The notes under the pieces: model-generated
The model's database searches: none
Seen by the model: the letters and a program-made list of their open reading frames with translations, nothing else
Told to the model about the DNA's origin: nothing
Translations under genes and position numbers: made by a program
Assembly: GCA_934202965.1 (NCBI GenBank)
Contig: CAKPYN010000015.1
Location: 1 to 56,765 of the forward strand
Origin: an uncultured Megasphaera sp.
GTDB taxonomy: Bacteria > Bacillota > Negativicutes > Veillonellales > Megasphaeraceae
Length of the DNA: 56,765 bases
Direction of reading: 5' to 3'
Shown here: one piece after another, positions 1-7,946 of the stretch
How positions within the stretch are numbered: the first letter of the stretch is position 1
Layout: each line of letters begins with the position of its first letter

Positions 1-12
1 TTCATCTAAAAT

Positions 13-57
13 GCGGGCAGGATACTCCGACCTCTTAGGTCGGGGAGGAATGCCCGC
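13..57 (+). repeat. IS200/IS605-type terminal hairpin (left copy)
   Basis: Two-tier stem-loop: outer arms GCGGGCA and TGCCCGC, an internal asymmetric bulge, an inner stem built on CTCCGACC and GGTCGGGGAG, and a TCTTA loop. It lies about 100 bases upstream of a tnpB remnant. Hairpins of this shape mark the ends of IS200/IS605 elements and the 3' part of TnpB guide RNAs. Whether it is the left end of this element or the right end of a neighbour outside the window cannot be seen. Confidence 0.6.
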
Positions 58-154
58 CTCACCTCACTTTCTAAAAATACTATGATATCAGCAACATATA
101 TTATATAATATTTTTGATGAAAGTAATATAACCTTAGAAAGGCAGGTGATAAAA

Positions 155-553
155 ATGTCCGACCTAACCAAAACTATAAAACTTCGCATCAATATTTCTC
201 CAGAACAGGAACTCCTTCTTCGACAGATGACTGAACAATATCGTCAGGCTTGTAACTTTGTGTCAAAGCACATTTTTGACAATCAATTTAATTTGGCTTA
301 CCAAAGCCTTAATAGAGACTTATACAGTAACCTTCGTAGTCAGTTTGGTTTAAAGTCACAGCTAGCACAGTCTGCAATCAAGACAACGATTGCCCGCTAT
401 AAGACAGTCAAGCAACAGCTTTTCCAAAATCCATACAAATACAAGGATGAAAATGGCAACTGGAAATACATTACCAAGACACTTGAGTGGCTTTGGAAGC
501 CTGTATTGTTCAGCCGTCCGCAAGCTGATTTAGTTCGGTTAGGTGGTGAGTAG
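155..553 (+). pseudogene. tnpB: truncated TnpB (IS605 OrfB) transposon-encoded nuclease, N-terminal fragment
   Basis: 132 residues that match only the N-terminal helix-turn-helix part of IS605 OrfB/TnpB: the opening TIKLRINISPEQELLLRQM, then the segment ending LFSRPQADLVR, which in full proteins leads into the RuvC-like nuclease. TnpB is normally around 370-420 residues, so the RuvC DED residues and zinc finger are missing. After DLVR the frame runs four residues (LGGE) and stops at TAG, with no continuation in the other frames. The start chosen is ATG at 155, spaced from AGAAAGGCAGGTGAT. Not expected to be functional as a nuclease; a decayed element remnant. Confidence 0.75.
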
Positions 554-611
554 TTGACATACGTTCCTCCTATATAGCATACTGCATATATTATATGTAA
601 AAAAATATGTT

Positions 612-976
612 TGTGGATAATTTTATTTTAATCTTTGAAAATACACTAATTTATGAGTTTATTTCTTATATATACTTGTATATATCGATATTTTAATAAA
701 TTGTGGATAACTTGCCGTTTGCAGTTGTCCACTTTTTTAATTGACTTATGCACATTGTGTGTATACTTTTATATCAGCCTATAATTCGCTTAATTAAGCC
801 ATTTACAGGTATTATAAACAGGGTATTTATTTCTAAGGATAACAGGTTATCCACATTTTTACAAAATTTCTCCTAAAATTATACACCGTATTTTATGGCG
901 TATTTACGCCATTTATAAAAAGCATCCACATTCTAGCCACTATATCATGAAAAGAATGTGGATAACCTGTGGATAT
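612..976. promoter_or_regulatory. DnaA-box cluster in a 440-bp AT-rich gene-free stretch
   Basis: Four exact copies of the DnaA box TTATCCACA: 612-620, 702-710 and 957-965 on the minus strand, 847-855 on the plus strand. A fifth box TTATGCACA lies at 746-754, and one-mismatch boxes lie at 725-733 (TTGTCCACT) and 968-976 (TGTGGATAT). The surrounding DNA from 554 to 995 is strongly AT-rich and has no credible gene. This is a DnaA-binding region: an origin of replication or a DnaA-titrating/reactivating locus. No dnaA, dnaN, rpmH or parAB gene is in the window, and most genes to the right point toward it rather than away, so oriC is not assured. Confidence 0.6.
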
Positions 977-995
977 GTTATACTGTCTCTTCATT

Positions 996-1286
996 CTACA
1001 CATCAACAGGACGGCTCCAGTCAATATGTACACCCAATAACCGCCAAATATAGCATAATGCCAACTTTAACGTTTCCAAGCTGCTGGTCGGCACAGCACT
1101 TACGGTTTCATAATAGGATAAATCCGTAAATCGATGCATCCCCCGTTCTGTTGTTAAATACTCATACACGCTGGCATTGACTGCATCATTATGCAGGCAT
1201 ACCTGTAATTCTTTCGATTCTGTATTATATGCAATATATCCATTCGTATTTGCACCCGTATGTGCTGCTACTTTAAAAACTGCCAT
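996..1286 (-). CDS. small conserved-looking hypothetical protein downstream of dinB
   Basis: 96 residues, not recognised. It begins MAVFKVAAHTGANTNGYIAYN, a compact alpha/beta-looking sequence without signal peptide or membrane helix, rich in aromatic and hydrophobic residues toward the C-terminus (LALCYIWRLLGVHIDW). The ATG at 1286 is preferred over the in-frame ATG at 1295 because AGGAG lies 8 bases before it but abuts the earlier one. It follows dinB by 29 bases on the same strand, so it is probably co-transcribed; any link to DNA damage tolerance is inference from position only. Confidence 0.6.
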   Translation of the reverse strand: MAVFKVAAHTGANTNGYIAYNTESKELQVCLHNDAVNASVYEYLTTERGMHRFTDLSYYETVSAVPTSSLETLKLALCYIWRLLGVHIDWSRPVDV

Positions 1287-1315
1287 GTTGTCCATCTCCT
1301 ATTCCCTAGTAAATC

Positions 1316-2488
1316 TCATCTATCCTTTTCATGGGACATTTCCCATAAAAAACCTTTCATAATTGCCTGACGGCCAAATCGCTGCTGCAATTTATCAATC
1401 GCTTCAGCTACTTTTTCCTGCATTTCTGCGTCTTCGGAAAATAAATCGCCTTGTACCTGCCAAGGCTGCAGCTGACTAACGGTTAATCCCAGCAGGCGAA
1501 TTGGATTATCCTGTCCCCGTTTATTATATAATCGTTTGGCTGCAAAATATAATTGCTCTTCTGAACATGTCCCTACATCCAAGGTCAACGACCGCGTAAT
1601 CGTTTGAAACGAGGCAAAACGAATTTTTAGCGTAATCGTTCGTCCCATAATATGATTTTGTCGCAGACGCCAAGCTACTTCATTGGCTAACAACCGAAAC
1701 TGTTCATCTACTTCCGCCTCTGTCAGCAAGTCATGCAAATATGTATGTTCATTACCTACGGACTGCGGTCGTCGGCTTACTTCCAAGGGCCGTTTGTCCT
1801 TTCCCAAAGATAGTTCATAAATCCGCATCGCCTGATTGCCAACAATGGGACGCAGTATCTCCGGACCAGCCTTTGCAATATCGCCAATCGTGTGGAATCC
1901 AGCTTGTTTCAATGCTTCTTCCGTCACTTTGCCAACACCCCAAAGACGGCTCACTGGCAAGGGAGCCAATATTTCTTGCTCTTTTCCGTATGGAATCCAT
2001 ACCAATCCATCCGGTTTTTGCAAATCCGAAGCTAATTTAGCCAAAAACTTATTCGGTCCAATACCTGCAGACGCTACAAGCCCTGTCGTTCGACGAATAT
2101 CTTCCTTGACCGCTTTGGCAATATCTGTAATGTTCGGGTATTTCAGCTCCATTCCCGATATATCTAAAAAAGCCTCATCCAGTGCCAACGGTTCTATCAA
2201 CGGGGAATACTGGGAAAGGATGATCCGTATTTGATGAGAAATGCGACGGTAATGCGACATTCGCACAGGCAGGAACACACCATTGGGACAAAGTCTGCGA
2301 GCTTGTTTCATACTCATTGCCGAATGGATGCCGAATTGTCTGGCTTCATACGATGCCGTTGCCACAACACCGCGGTTCATCAAACCGCCTACAATAACCG
2401 GCATATCCCGTAAAGCCGGATTATCCCGCTGTTCAATCGACGCATAAAATGCATCCATATCGACATGCATAATCCAACGTACAGCCAT
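1316..2488 (-). CDS. dinB: DNA polymerase IV (Y-family translesion polymerase)
   Basis: 390 residues. Error-prone polymerase that extends past DNA lesions. Catalytic carboxylates are visible: D10 in HVDMDAFYASIEQ, and D104-E105 in ALDEAFLDISG, the SxDE-type motif of the palm. The fingers motif VATASYEARQFGIHSAM and the helix-hairpin-helix of the thumb (LWGVGKVTEEALKQAG) follow, then the little-finger domain. No C-terminal clamp-binding peptide is obvious. The start is ATG 2488 after GAGGAGCAGAAGACA; the longer open frame up to 2587 has no matching N-terminus in the family. No SOS operator was recognised upstream. Confidence 0.93.
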   Translation of the reverse strand: MAVRWIMHVDMDAFYASIEQRDNPALRDMPVIVGGLMNRGVVATASYEARQFGIHSAMSMKQARRLCPNGVFLPVRMSHYRRISHQIRIILSQYSPLIEPLALDEAFLDISGMELKYPNITDIAKAVKEDIRRTTGLVASAGIGPNKFLAKLASDLQKPDGLVWIPYGKEQEILAPLPVSRLWGVGKVTEEALKQAGFHTIGDIAKAGPEILRPIVGNQAMRIYELSLGKDKRPLEVSRRPQSVGNEHTYLHDLLTEAEVDEQFRLLANEVAWRLRQNHIMGRTITLKIRFASFQTITRSLTLDVGTCSEEQLYFAAKRLYNKRGQDNPIRLLGLTVSQLQPWQVQGDLFSEDAEMQEKVAEAIDKLQQRFGRQAIMKGFLWEMSHEKDR

Positions 2489-2593
2489 TGTCTTCTGCTC
2501 CTCTCTTCCTTTATGGTTTATATTATACAACGTTTTGCCCTCGTAAATATAGATGATACATGCAAAAAAATAATGCAATCTATCCAAAGGATA

Positions 2594-2610
2594 TTCTATT
2601 CTGTATAGAA
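2594..2610. promoter_or_regulatory. palindromic operator upstream of the lysR-type gene
   Basis: Inverted repeat TTCTAT-TCTGT-ATAGAA centred about 50 bases before the LysR-type start codon. It contains the T-N11-A core that LysR-type regulators usually bind. Autoregulation by the adjacent regulator is the likely use, but the assignment rests on shape and position alone. Confidence 0.4.
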
Positions 2611-2653
2611 ATATGGTACTATTAATGATATTAATGTGAGGTGATTAAACGTT

Positions 2654-3562
2654 ATGGATTTATTCCAATTAACATATTTTATCGAAGTAGCCCATAAAAA
2701 AAGCTTTACGAAAGCATCCAAAGCGCTGCATATCAGCCAGCCTTCTATCAGTAAAGGCATTAAAGCTTTGGAAGAACACTGGAATGTAAGGCTTTTCGAC
2801 CGTAAAGGAAAGAACATTGAACTTACGGAAATGGGTGCTTATTTGCTGCCTAAAATTGAAGACCTGATGAAAAGTTTTACGCATATCAATGAAGAAATCG
2901 AGTCACCCCAGTTGTTAAATGCAGGAAAATTAACAATCGGCGTTCCTCCAATGATTGCATCGTCCTTTATTTCACCGTTCATCAGTCATTTTATTCAATC
3001 CTATCCAAACATTCAGCTTGAGCTGGCGGAAGTAGGTTCGCAAGATATTGTTTCCGCCATTGATGAAGGTCTGATTCAAGCCGGTTTCGTTGCGCTTCCT
3101 ATTACTACGGAAATGCCGTATGATTTCTTTATTTTTAAGCAAGAACCGCTGGAAGTCGTCTTGTGGCCTGAGCATCCATTAGCGCAACGGACGGCGCTGA
3201 CCCTTGAAGAAATCAAAAATGAACCGCTGATATATTATGCCAAATCCTTTACGCTGCATACGTATATTCGTTCATTTTATCAAGAAATTATGGCTCATCC
3301 CAAAGTAGTTTGTGAAAGCAGTAACTGGGACCTCATGGTCGCTATGGTGCATTCCCATTTAGGTATTGCCTTGCTGCCAAAAAGCATCTGCAACCGCATT
3401 CCAGAAGGAAAAGCACTTCATATTCCTTTAATAGAGCCTACGATTCATTGGACACTAGCCATGCTTTGGAAAAGTAAAGGATTTTTATCCCATCCAGCCC
3501 GCACATGGGTACAATCGTTTAAAGAATACTTTAAACACACACAAACATCATCCCGTTTATAA
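2654..3562 (+). CDS. LysR-family transcriptional regulator
   Basis: 302 residues, the usual length for the family. The N-terminal winged helix-turn-helix is clear: MDLFQLTYFIEVAHKKSFT, then ALHISQPSISKGIKALEE and LFDRKGKNIELTEMG. Residues from about 90 form the periplasmic-binding-protein-like effector domain (GKLTIGVPPMIASSFISPFI). The start ATG has GAGGTGATTAAACGTT before it. The next gene downstream starts 31 bases after its stop and is probably co-transcribed. Effector and targets are unknown; LysR proteins most often control a divergent or neighbouring operon. Confidence 0.9.
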   Translation: MDLFQLTYFIEVAHKKSFTKASKALHISQPSISKGIKALEEHWNVRLFDRKGKNIELTEMGAYLLPKIEDLMKSFTHINEEIESPQLLNAGKLTIGVPPMIASSFISPFISHFIQSYPNIQLELAEVGSQDIVSAIDEGLIQAGFVALPITTEMPYDFFIFKQEPLEVVLWPEHPLAQRTALTLEEIKNEPLIYYAKSFTLHTYIRSFYQEIMAHPKVVCESSNWDLMVAMVHSHLGIALLPKSICNRIPEGKALHIPLIEPTIHWTLAMLWKSKGFLSHPARTWVQSFKEYFKHTQTSSRL

Positions 3563-3593
3563 GTATATATCATATAGAGGAGCATGATTCGTC

Positions 3594-4373
3594 ATGACAC
3601 ACCAATTATCCCAAGAGGATAAAACAGAATTATTTTCCCATCAAAAAGATAACGGCCCATTTAGCGCACTGGCTGTAGAAACAGCCGGACTCAACTATTT
3701 GGACAGGCTGAACCGCCAGCGTTTAGATCCATTGGCTCCTGCTGCGGTACGCACAAACGCACTGCACCGGCTGGTCGACTTAGAAAAAAAATTGTTTCAA
3801 TACATCAAAGAAGAAACTCCGTTAAGTTATTTTGACGCTGATTTCAAAAAGGAAACTGAACAGTATATCATGATGCGTACGATATTTCTTAACGCAACCG
3901 ATTTTACGTTTAAACAGCATCGTCTGGAATTTCTTCTCGATTTGCTACGATTATATACGGAAGACCCTTGCTGTATTTTGCCTGAACGGGATATCCAAAA
4001 AAATAAATTGGAACATACACTCCTCTACGATTATCTGCTTCTTGATATGGGGCAAAAAAATACGGAAGATATCGGCCGCGAAGCCGTATCCAATGGATAC
4101 CACGAATGTGACTACACACTGGAAATTGAAGAAGTGTGGAAACAGCCTATGAAAGCTGTCCCCCGGACAAATTTCCGCTATGTCATACAAAGTCTGCCAT
4201 ACAGCCAAGCCGCTAATGCCACCGCTTTCTATATGGGACAACATGTACAAGATTTAGCATTTAATCGCTGGGTCGTAGCACCTGATGACATTGAATCTCT
4301 TATGCAGACCTCGCTGGACGTTACTGTCGATATAATTACAGACATAAAAAGAACATATACTATTGGCCGCTAG
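3594..4373 (+). CDS. hypothetical protein co-oriented with the LysR-type regulator
   Basis: 259 residues, family not recognised. Soluble-looking, helix-rich and acidic, with no signal peptide and no membrane helix. It has a conserved-looking central block (RTIFLNATDFTFKQHRLEFLLDLLRLY) and the tail AFYMGQHVQDLAFNRWVVAPDDIESLMQ is reminiscent of a folded enzyme or chaperone-like domain, but no motif allows a function. Start ATG 3594 is preceded by GAGGAGCATGATTCGTC. It lies 31 bases downstream of the LysR gene and ends just before a strong terminator, so the two probably form one transcript. Confidence 0.7.
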   Translation: MTHQLSQEDKTELFSHQKDNGPFSALAVETAGLNYLDRLNRQRLDPLAPAAVRTNALHRLVDLEKKLFQYIKEETPLSYFDADFKKETEQYIMMRTIFLNATDFTFKQHRLEFLLDLLRLYTEDPCCILPERDIQKNKLEHTLLYDYLLLDMGQKNTEDIGREAVSNGYHECDYTLEIEEVWKQPMKAVPRTNFRYVIQSLPYSQAANATAFYMGQHVQDLAFNRWVVAPDDIESLMQTSLDVTVDIITDIKRTYTIGR

Positions 4374-4399
4374 TTTTTTAGGCATAACAGAAAAAATTT

Positions 4400-4450
4400 A
4401 AAAGACTTTCAACATCGCAAGATATCTTGCGATGTTGAAAGTCTTTTTTT
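4400..4450. terminator. bidirectional terminator, 24-bp perfect stem
   Basis: A perfect 48-bp palindrome from 4400 to 4447 with an A-run on its left arm and a T-run to 4450 on its right. It separates the convergent LysR/hypothetical transcript (plus) from the cobT/antitoxin transcript (minus) and can serve both. The stem has no unpaired loop bases, so the hairpin must open a few pairs at the tip. Confidence 0.85.
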
Positions 4451-4479
4451 ATCATCCTATTGCAGTGAAATACAATAAC

Positions 4480-4677
4480 TCAAAATGCATCCCATTCCGC
4501 AAACCGTTCATTCATTCGTTTCTTTTTAATGGCGGTCTTTTTTGTTTCTGACGCAGCAGCAAAGGGCATGCGCCCTGCGGCAACAGTACGTTTAAAAAAC
4601 ATCTCTATCGCTTCTTCTTCACTAAGTCCCAGACGCTTAAATATCTGATTTGCCTGTTCACGAATTTTCTCATTCAT
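4480..4677 (-). CDS. RelB/DinJ-like antitoxin-type protein, no toxin partner visible
   Basis: 65 residues starting MNEKIREQANQIFKRLGLS. The segment IFKRLGLSEEEAIEMFFKRTVAAGRMPF follows the RelB/DinJ pattern of a ribbon-helix-helix fold (xxLGLSxxxAIxxFxxxxVxxxGxPF). The basic tail KKTAIKKKRMNERF ends the protein. ATG 4677 follows AAAGGAGATAATACG and starts 4 bases after the cobT stop, so translation is probably coupled to cobT. No YafQ/RelE-like toxin follows: only about 30 bases separate its stop from the terminator at 4447. The longer frame up to 4755 is out of frame with cobT and lacks a ribosome site. Confidence 0.65.
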   Translation of the reverse strand: MNEKIREQANQIFKRLGLSEEEAIEMFFKRTVAAGRMPFAAASETKKTAIKKKRMNERFAEWDAF

Positions 4678-4681
4678 CGTA

Positions 4682-5710
4682 TTATCTCCTTTGCGTATGC
4701 CGCTGCTCCGCTTCTGCATTAATACCATCCAATGTAGCCATATGCCATACAGCATACATCATAGATTTCATAATCGTTACGGCTAGTACAGCTCCGGTTC
4801 CTTCTCCCAAGGACATATCTGCCTGTATGGGAACATCATATACATCGATGCCGCACAGCTGCAAAGCAGCACTCATACCTGGTTCACGCGAAAGATGCGA
4901 TGGCAGCGCATAGTCACGTACATTCGGTTGCAGCTGAATAGCGCAGGCTAAAGCTACGGCAGTAATAAATCCATCTATATAAAAGGGCATATCATATGTG
5001 GCACAAGCCATCATGGCCCCACACAATGCCACCAAGTCAAACCCGCCTACATACTGCAATATCTCATGGGGTGTATGCAGTTTATCTTTATAGACTGCTA
5101 AGGCATGTTGAATCACCGCTTCTTTATGCAATCGTAATTTATAATTTCCTTTTGCCGAACCATAGCCAACGAGCAGCGATGCATATGGCGATGCCATCGC
5201 CGTCAAGACGGCTGCCGATGTTGTTGTATTGCCAATTCCCATTTCGCCGAACGAAAGAAAGTTATATCCCTCTGCTTTGGCCTGGGCGACTCGTTCTCGA
5301 CCTATCGCCACGGCTCTTTGATATTGTGCCTGCGTCATAGCCGGCTGCTTTGAGAAATCAGCCGTTCCCTTGGCGATTTTTCTATCGATTCCCACAGCAT
5401 CATCACTATCAATGCCAACATCAACCACTTCATACGGGATGTGATTACAGCGGCAAAAACACGTGACTGCCGATGTACCCGCTACCATATGTTTACTTTG
5501 CATATACGTAATATCTGCCAGCTGTGCGACAACGCCTGCTTGGACGATACCATTATCGGCGGCAAAAATAATATGCCGCGGCCGAAATTCGTTTTGCATC
5601 GTATGCCATGCCAAAAATACACGCCGTACTTGCTTCTCCCATATTCCCAGACTTCCCGGTGGTTTTGCCAAATTGCGCAATTTTTCATCTACTTGTCTCG
5701 CAAAGTCCAC
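4682..5710 (-). CDS. cobT: nicotinate-nucleotide--dimethylbenzimidazole phosphoribosyltransferase
   Basis: 342 residues. Makes the alpha-riboside phosphate of the lower ligand base of cobamides from nicotinate mononucleotide. Family motifs are intact: LAKPPGSLG near the N-terminus, IIFAADNGIV, the GEMGIGNTTTSAA loop, and SHLSREPGMSAALQL near the C-terminus, which holds the catalytic-base Glu. Start GTG 5710 is preferred because AAAAGGAG lies 8 bases upstream; an in-frame GTG at 5719 sits on top of that site. Followed directly by the RelB-like gene. No cobalamin riboswitch was seen upstream. A second, divergent family member lies at 30360-31361. Confidence 0.9.
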   Translation of the reverse strand: MDFARQVDEKLRNLAKPPGSLGIWEKQVRRVFLAWHTMQNEFRPRHIIFAADNGIVQAGVVAQLADITYMQSKHMVAGTSAVTCFCRCNHIPYEVVDVGIDSDDAVGIDRKIAKGTADFSKQPAMTQAQYQRAVAIGRERVAQAKAEGYNFLSFGEMGIGNTTTSAAVLTAMASPYASLLVGYGSAKGNYKLRLHKEAVIQHALAVYKDKLHTPHEILQYVGGFDLVALCGAMMACATYDMPFYIDGFITAVALACAIQLQPNVRDYALPSHLSREPGMSAALQLCGIDVYDVPIQADMSLGEGTGAVLAVTIMKSMMYAVWHMATLDGINAEAEQRHTQRR

Positions 5711-5848
5711 AGATCCCACTCCTTTTCACATCATTAGTTATTGTATCATAGACTGTAAACCTGTGATAGATAAAACAACATCTTTCGTATACCTTGAAAA
5801 TTAAATCTAATTATGTCAAAATAGAATAATAATGAAGGGGGTATTCGC

Positions 5849-6871
5849 ATGTCTACAATCAAAGATATTGCGCGCGAGGCTGGTGTTTCTATTGCTACTG
5901 TTTCCATTGTCTTAAACGGCAAAGGACCGGAACGAAAAATATCGGTCGAAACGCAAAAAAAAATATATCATATTGCACAGCAATTAAACTATGTACCGAA
6001 TCAATCTGCAAAAAAACTGCGTTCTGCGCAAAAAGACAGTTACGCTATTGCATTTTATTGGGCAACTGACTTTCGTATTAACTATTTAGCTCGTATTACA
6101 CTGGGGATTCAAAAAGAAATTATGCACCAAAATAAAGTGGTTCATTTGACAGTTGTCCCCTATGAAGTCGATAACTTAAAAAAACAATTGGAAACGACGC
6201 AAAATGAATTTTTTAACGGCATTATTATCGCTAATATGTCCGATTCCGATATGGAGTATTTAAACTCCTGCAATCTTTCTTATCCTGTTGTTTTATTTAA
6301 CCGTGAATCTCCCAAATACAGCAGCGTAACGATGGATAACTATACGATTGGCTGTAATGTAGCACAGCATTTTCTTGATAAAGGCATTTATGATGCCGGT
6401 GTGTTAACGCATGACAAAACCTTTCCTATCATGCGTATGTGGATGAATGGCTTTTTAGATACTTTTGAAAAAGCCGGGCATCCCATTCCACAAGAAAATA
6501 TTCTATTATGTACGACTTCTTCATCCAGTGCCATTGATGTAACCAAAAAGCTGTATGACTCCGGTCATATGCCGCGGGCTATGTTTTGTGAATCTGACGT
6601 ACTGGCTCACGGCATGCTCTATGCCTGCCATGACTTAGGCATTGCTATTCCGGATGATGTCGAAGTATTTACTATCGGCATTAATATGGCTGAATTTAAT
6701 GATTACGCTATTCCGTCCCTTTCACGTATTGATATTCCCATGGGCAAAATTGGGGAAGAATGTTTGCACCTGCTTGTCGACCTGATTGAAAAGAAACAAG
6801 AAAATCCGTCTGTCGTTTATATAGAAGGAAGTAAAATCATCGGGCAATCATCGCCGCTGCCAACTAAATAA
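5849..6871 (+). CDS. LacI-family transcriptional regulator
   Basis: 340 residues. N-terminal LacI helix-turn-helix and hinge: STIKDIAREAGVSIATVSIVLNG, then LNYVPNQSAKKLRS. Residues from about 65 form the sugar-binding-protein-like core (YAIAFYWATDFRINYLARITLGIQ). Start ATG follows GAAGGGGGTATTCGC. No sugar transport or catabolic genes are adjacent, so the effector is unknown. It stands alone between the divergent cobT and the tRNA-Sec gene. Confidence 0.9.
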   Translation: MSTIKDIAREAGVSIATVSIVLNGKGPERKISVETQKKIYHIAQQLNYVPNQSAKKLRSAQKDSYAIAFYWATDFRINYLARITLGIQKEIMHQNKVVHLTVVPYEVDNLKKQLETTQNEFFNGIIIANMSDSDMEYLNSCNLSYPVVLFNRESPKYSSVTMDNYTIGCNVAQHFLDKGIYDAGVLTHDKTFPIMRMWMNGFLDTFEKAGHPIPQENILLCTTSSSSAIDVTKKLYDSGHMPRAMFCESDVLAHGMLYACHDLGIAIPDDVEVFTIGINMAEFNDYAIPSLSRIDIPMGKIGEECLHLLVDLIEKKQENPSVVYIEGSKIIGQSSPLPTK

Positions 6872-6884
6872 AGTATATTAAAAC

Positions 6885-6913
6885 TTGATTGTTATGTTAT
6901 GTAATGATATACT
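6885..6913 (+). promoter_or_regulatory. promoter of selC
   Basis: -35 TTGATT (6885-6890), 17-bp spacer, -10 TATACT (6908-6913). Initiation would fall within a few bases of the tRNA 5' end at 6923, as expected for a stable RNA promoter. Confidence 0.65.
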
Positions 6914-6922
6914 AGCAAGTAT

Positions 6923-7019
6923 GGGGGAGTAAGGGTTCTGGTGTACCCTCTGGTCTTCAAAACCATGATGAGGAGTGAATAACTTCTTAGGTAGGTTCGA
7001 TTCCTACACTTTCCCGCCA
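6923..7019 (+). tRNA. selC: tRNA-Sec (anticodon TCA), selenocysteine inserting
   Basis: 97 bases including an encoded CCA. Acceptor stem GGGGGAGT pairs with ACTTTCCC over 8 bp, and the T stem GTAGG/CCTAC adds 5, giving the 13-bp acceptor-T helix diagnostic of bacterial tRNA-Sec. The anticodon loop is CTTCAAA with TCA at 6957-6959. A long variable arm (GAGGAGT/ACTTCTT) is present and discriminator G7016 is the usual Sec discriminator. It reads UGA with SelB, whose gene lies 2.3 kb away on the other strand. The encoded CCA and own promoter and terminator mark it as a single-gene unit. Confidence 0.97.
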
Positions 7020-7029
7020 TGCAGACATA

Positions 7030-7059
7030 AAGCTGTCGCACGATGCGGCAGCTTCTTTT
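7030..7059 (+). terminator. terminator of selC
   Basis: Stem AAGCTGTCGC with GCGGCAGCTT, loop ACGAT, then TCTTTT. It begins 11 bases after the tRNA CCA end. Confidence 0.8.
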
Positions 7060-7100
7060 GGGTTGCATGATACTATCTTAGTAAAGGAGCGCGAATACTA

Positions 7101-7775
7101 ATGCCTCGTCCCCCACTTACACTGGAAGAAAAACATACAATCGCCATTTCGCTCATCCACGCAGCGCAGCATATTATCGTTACAGAGGGCCTCGCAAATG
7201 TCACATTGCGTAAAGTATCTAAGCTGGCAAATGTCAATACAGCTATTTTATATCGGCATTTCAGTGATTTAGATGAACTGCTTCTCTTTGCCAGTATTGA
7301 TTTACTTAAAGAAATGATACATCAATATGTAGAACGAAAAACCAATACGTCTCCATCCAATTCACTCGAAACATACATGCAAGAATGGCAATTTTTTTGC
7401 CAACATTCATTTCAACATCCTGAATGCATCAGTCATGTCTTTTTTGGACGGCACAGTCATCGATTAGATACGCTTTTACAAGATTACTACGAACTATTTA
7501 CTAACGAATTAATGCATTTAGGCGTTACGCTAGCTGATTTACAATATTGCGGCAATTTATATCATACGAATTATCAATGTATTGCCAAACTCATGGGTGA
7601 TTCTGTCGATAAAACATCGTTGACTTTACTGAATGATGTGATTATTGCATATTTTCATCAATTATTGCTGCAAAAATTGGCAGCCGGTGATAGCTTAGAC
7701 AATACTATTTTGACAGAAAAAATGCTCCATACGTGTCGTACATTACTACGTTGGGCTAAAACAGGTGCAAACTAA
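7101..7775 (+). CDS. TetR-family transcriptional regulator
   Basis: 224 residues. The N-terminal helix-turn-helix is typical: AAQHIIVTEGLANVTLRKVSKLANVNTAILYRHFSDLDELLLFA. The rest is helical and not assignable to a ligand class. The basic-Pro start MPRPPLTLEEK is common in the family. ATG 7101 follows AAAGGAGCGCGAATACTA. It sits between selC and the converging selA. A link to selenium metabolism is not supported by anything but position. Confidence 0.88.
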   Translation: MPRPPLTLEEKHTIAISLIHAAQHIIVTEGLANVTLRKVSKLANVNTAILYRHFSDLDELLLFASIDLLKEMIHQYVERKTNTSPSNSLETYMQEWQFFCQHSFQHPECISHVFFGRHSHRLDTLLQDYYELFTNELMHLGVTLADLQYCGNLYHTNYQCIAKLMGDSVDKTSLTLLNDVIIAYFHQLLLQKLAAGDSLDNTILTEKMLHTCRTLLRWAKTGAN

Positions 7776-7793
7776 AACACGATTATACGTACT

Positions 7794-7845
7794 AGGACTG
7801 CAACAAAATGAGAACGTTTCATTCATTTTATTGCAGTCCTTTTTT
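7794..7845 (+). terminator. terminator of the tetR gene, dispersed-repeat copy 1 stem
   Basis: Stem AGGACTGCAACAAAATGA with TCATT.ATTTTATTGCAGTCCT followed by TTTTT. The stem is one of three related hairpins in the window (others at 16413-16465 and 29332-29379). Confidence 0.8.
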
Positions 7846-7945
7846 CATACCGTTGTACGTGTATAGGTTGCAGCATAATCATTCCTTTTCTTCAAACTTC
7901 GTTAGTGTGTCTATTTTTATGGGTACAGTTTACATTCTATACGAT
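7794..7945 (+). repeat. dispersed intergenic repeat, copy 1
   Basis: A hairpin with a CTGCAACAAAAT stem, followed by a block starting CATACCGTTGTACGTGTAT and running through TTGCAGCA and TTTTCTTCAAAC, and ending TTACATTCT. The same order of blocks recurs at 29332-29520, and a shortened version lies at 16376-16466 on the other strand. Here it fills the gap between tetR and selA. Confidence 0.6.
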
Positions 7946-7946
7946 T

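Noticed and set aside
146..553. tnpB as an active nuclease gene
   Set aside because: It stops before the RuvC domain, and no continuation in another frame or guide-RNA end follows it.
612..976. Calling the DnaA-box cluster oriC outright
   Set aside because: No dnaA/dnaN/rpmH/parAB neighbourhood and gene orientation argues against divergence from this point; only a DnaA-binding region is supported.
5720..5848. Cobalamin riboswitch upstream of cobT
   Set aside because: The gap is only about 130 bases shared with a divergent promoter and lacks the B12-box sequence.
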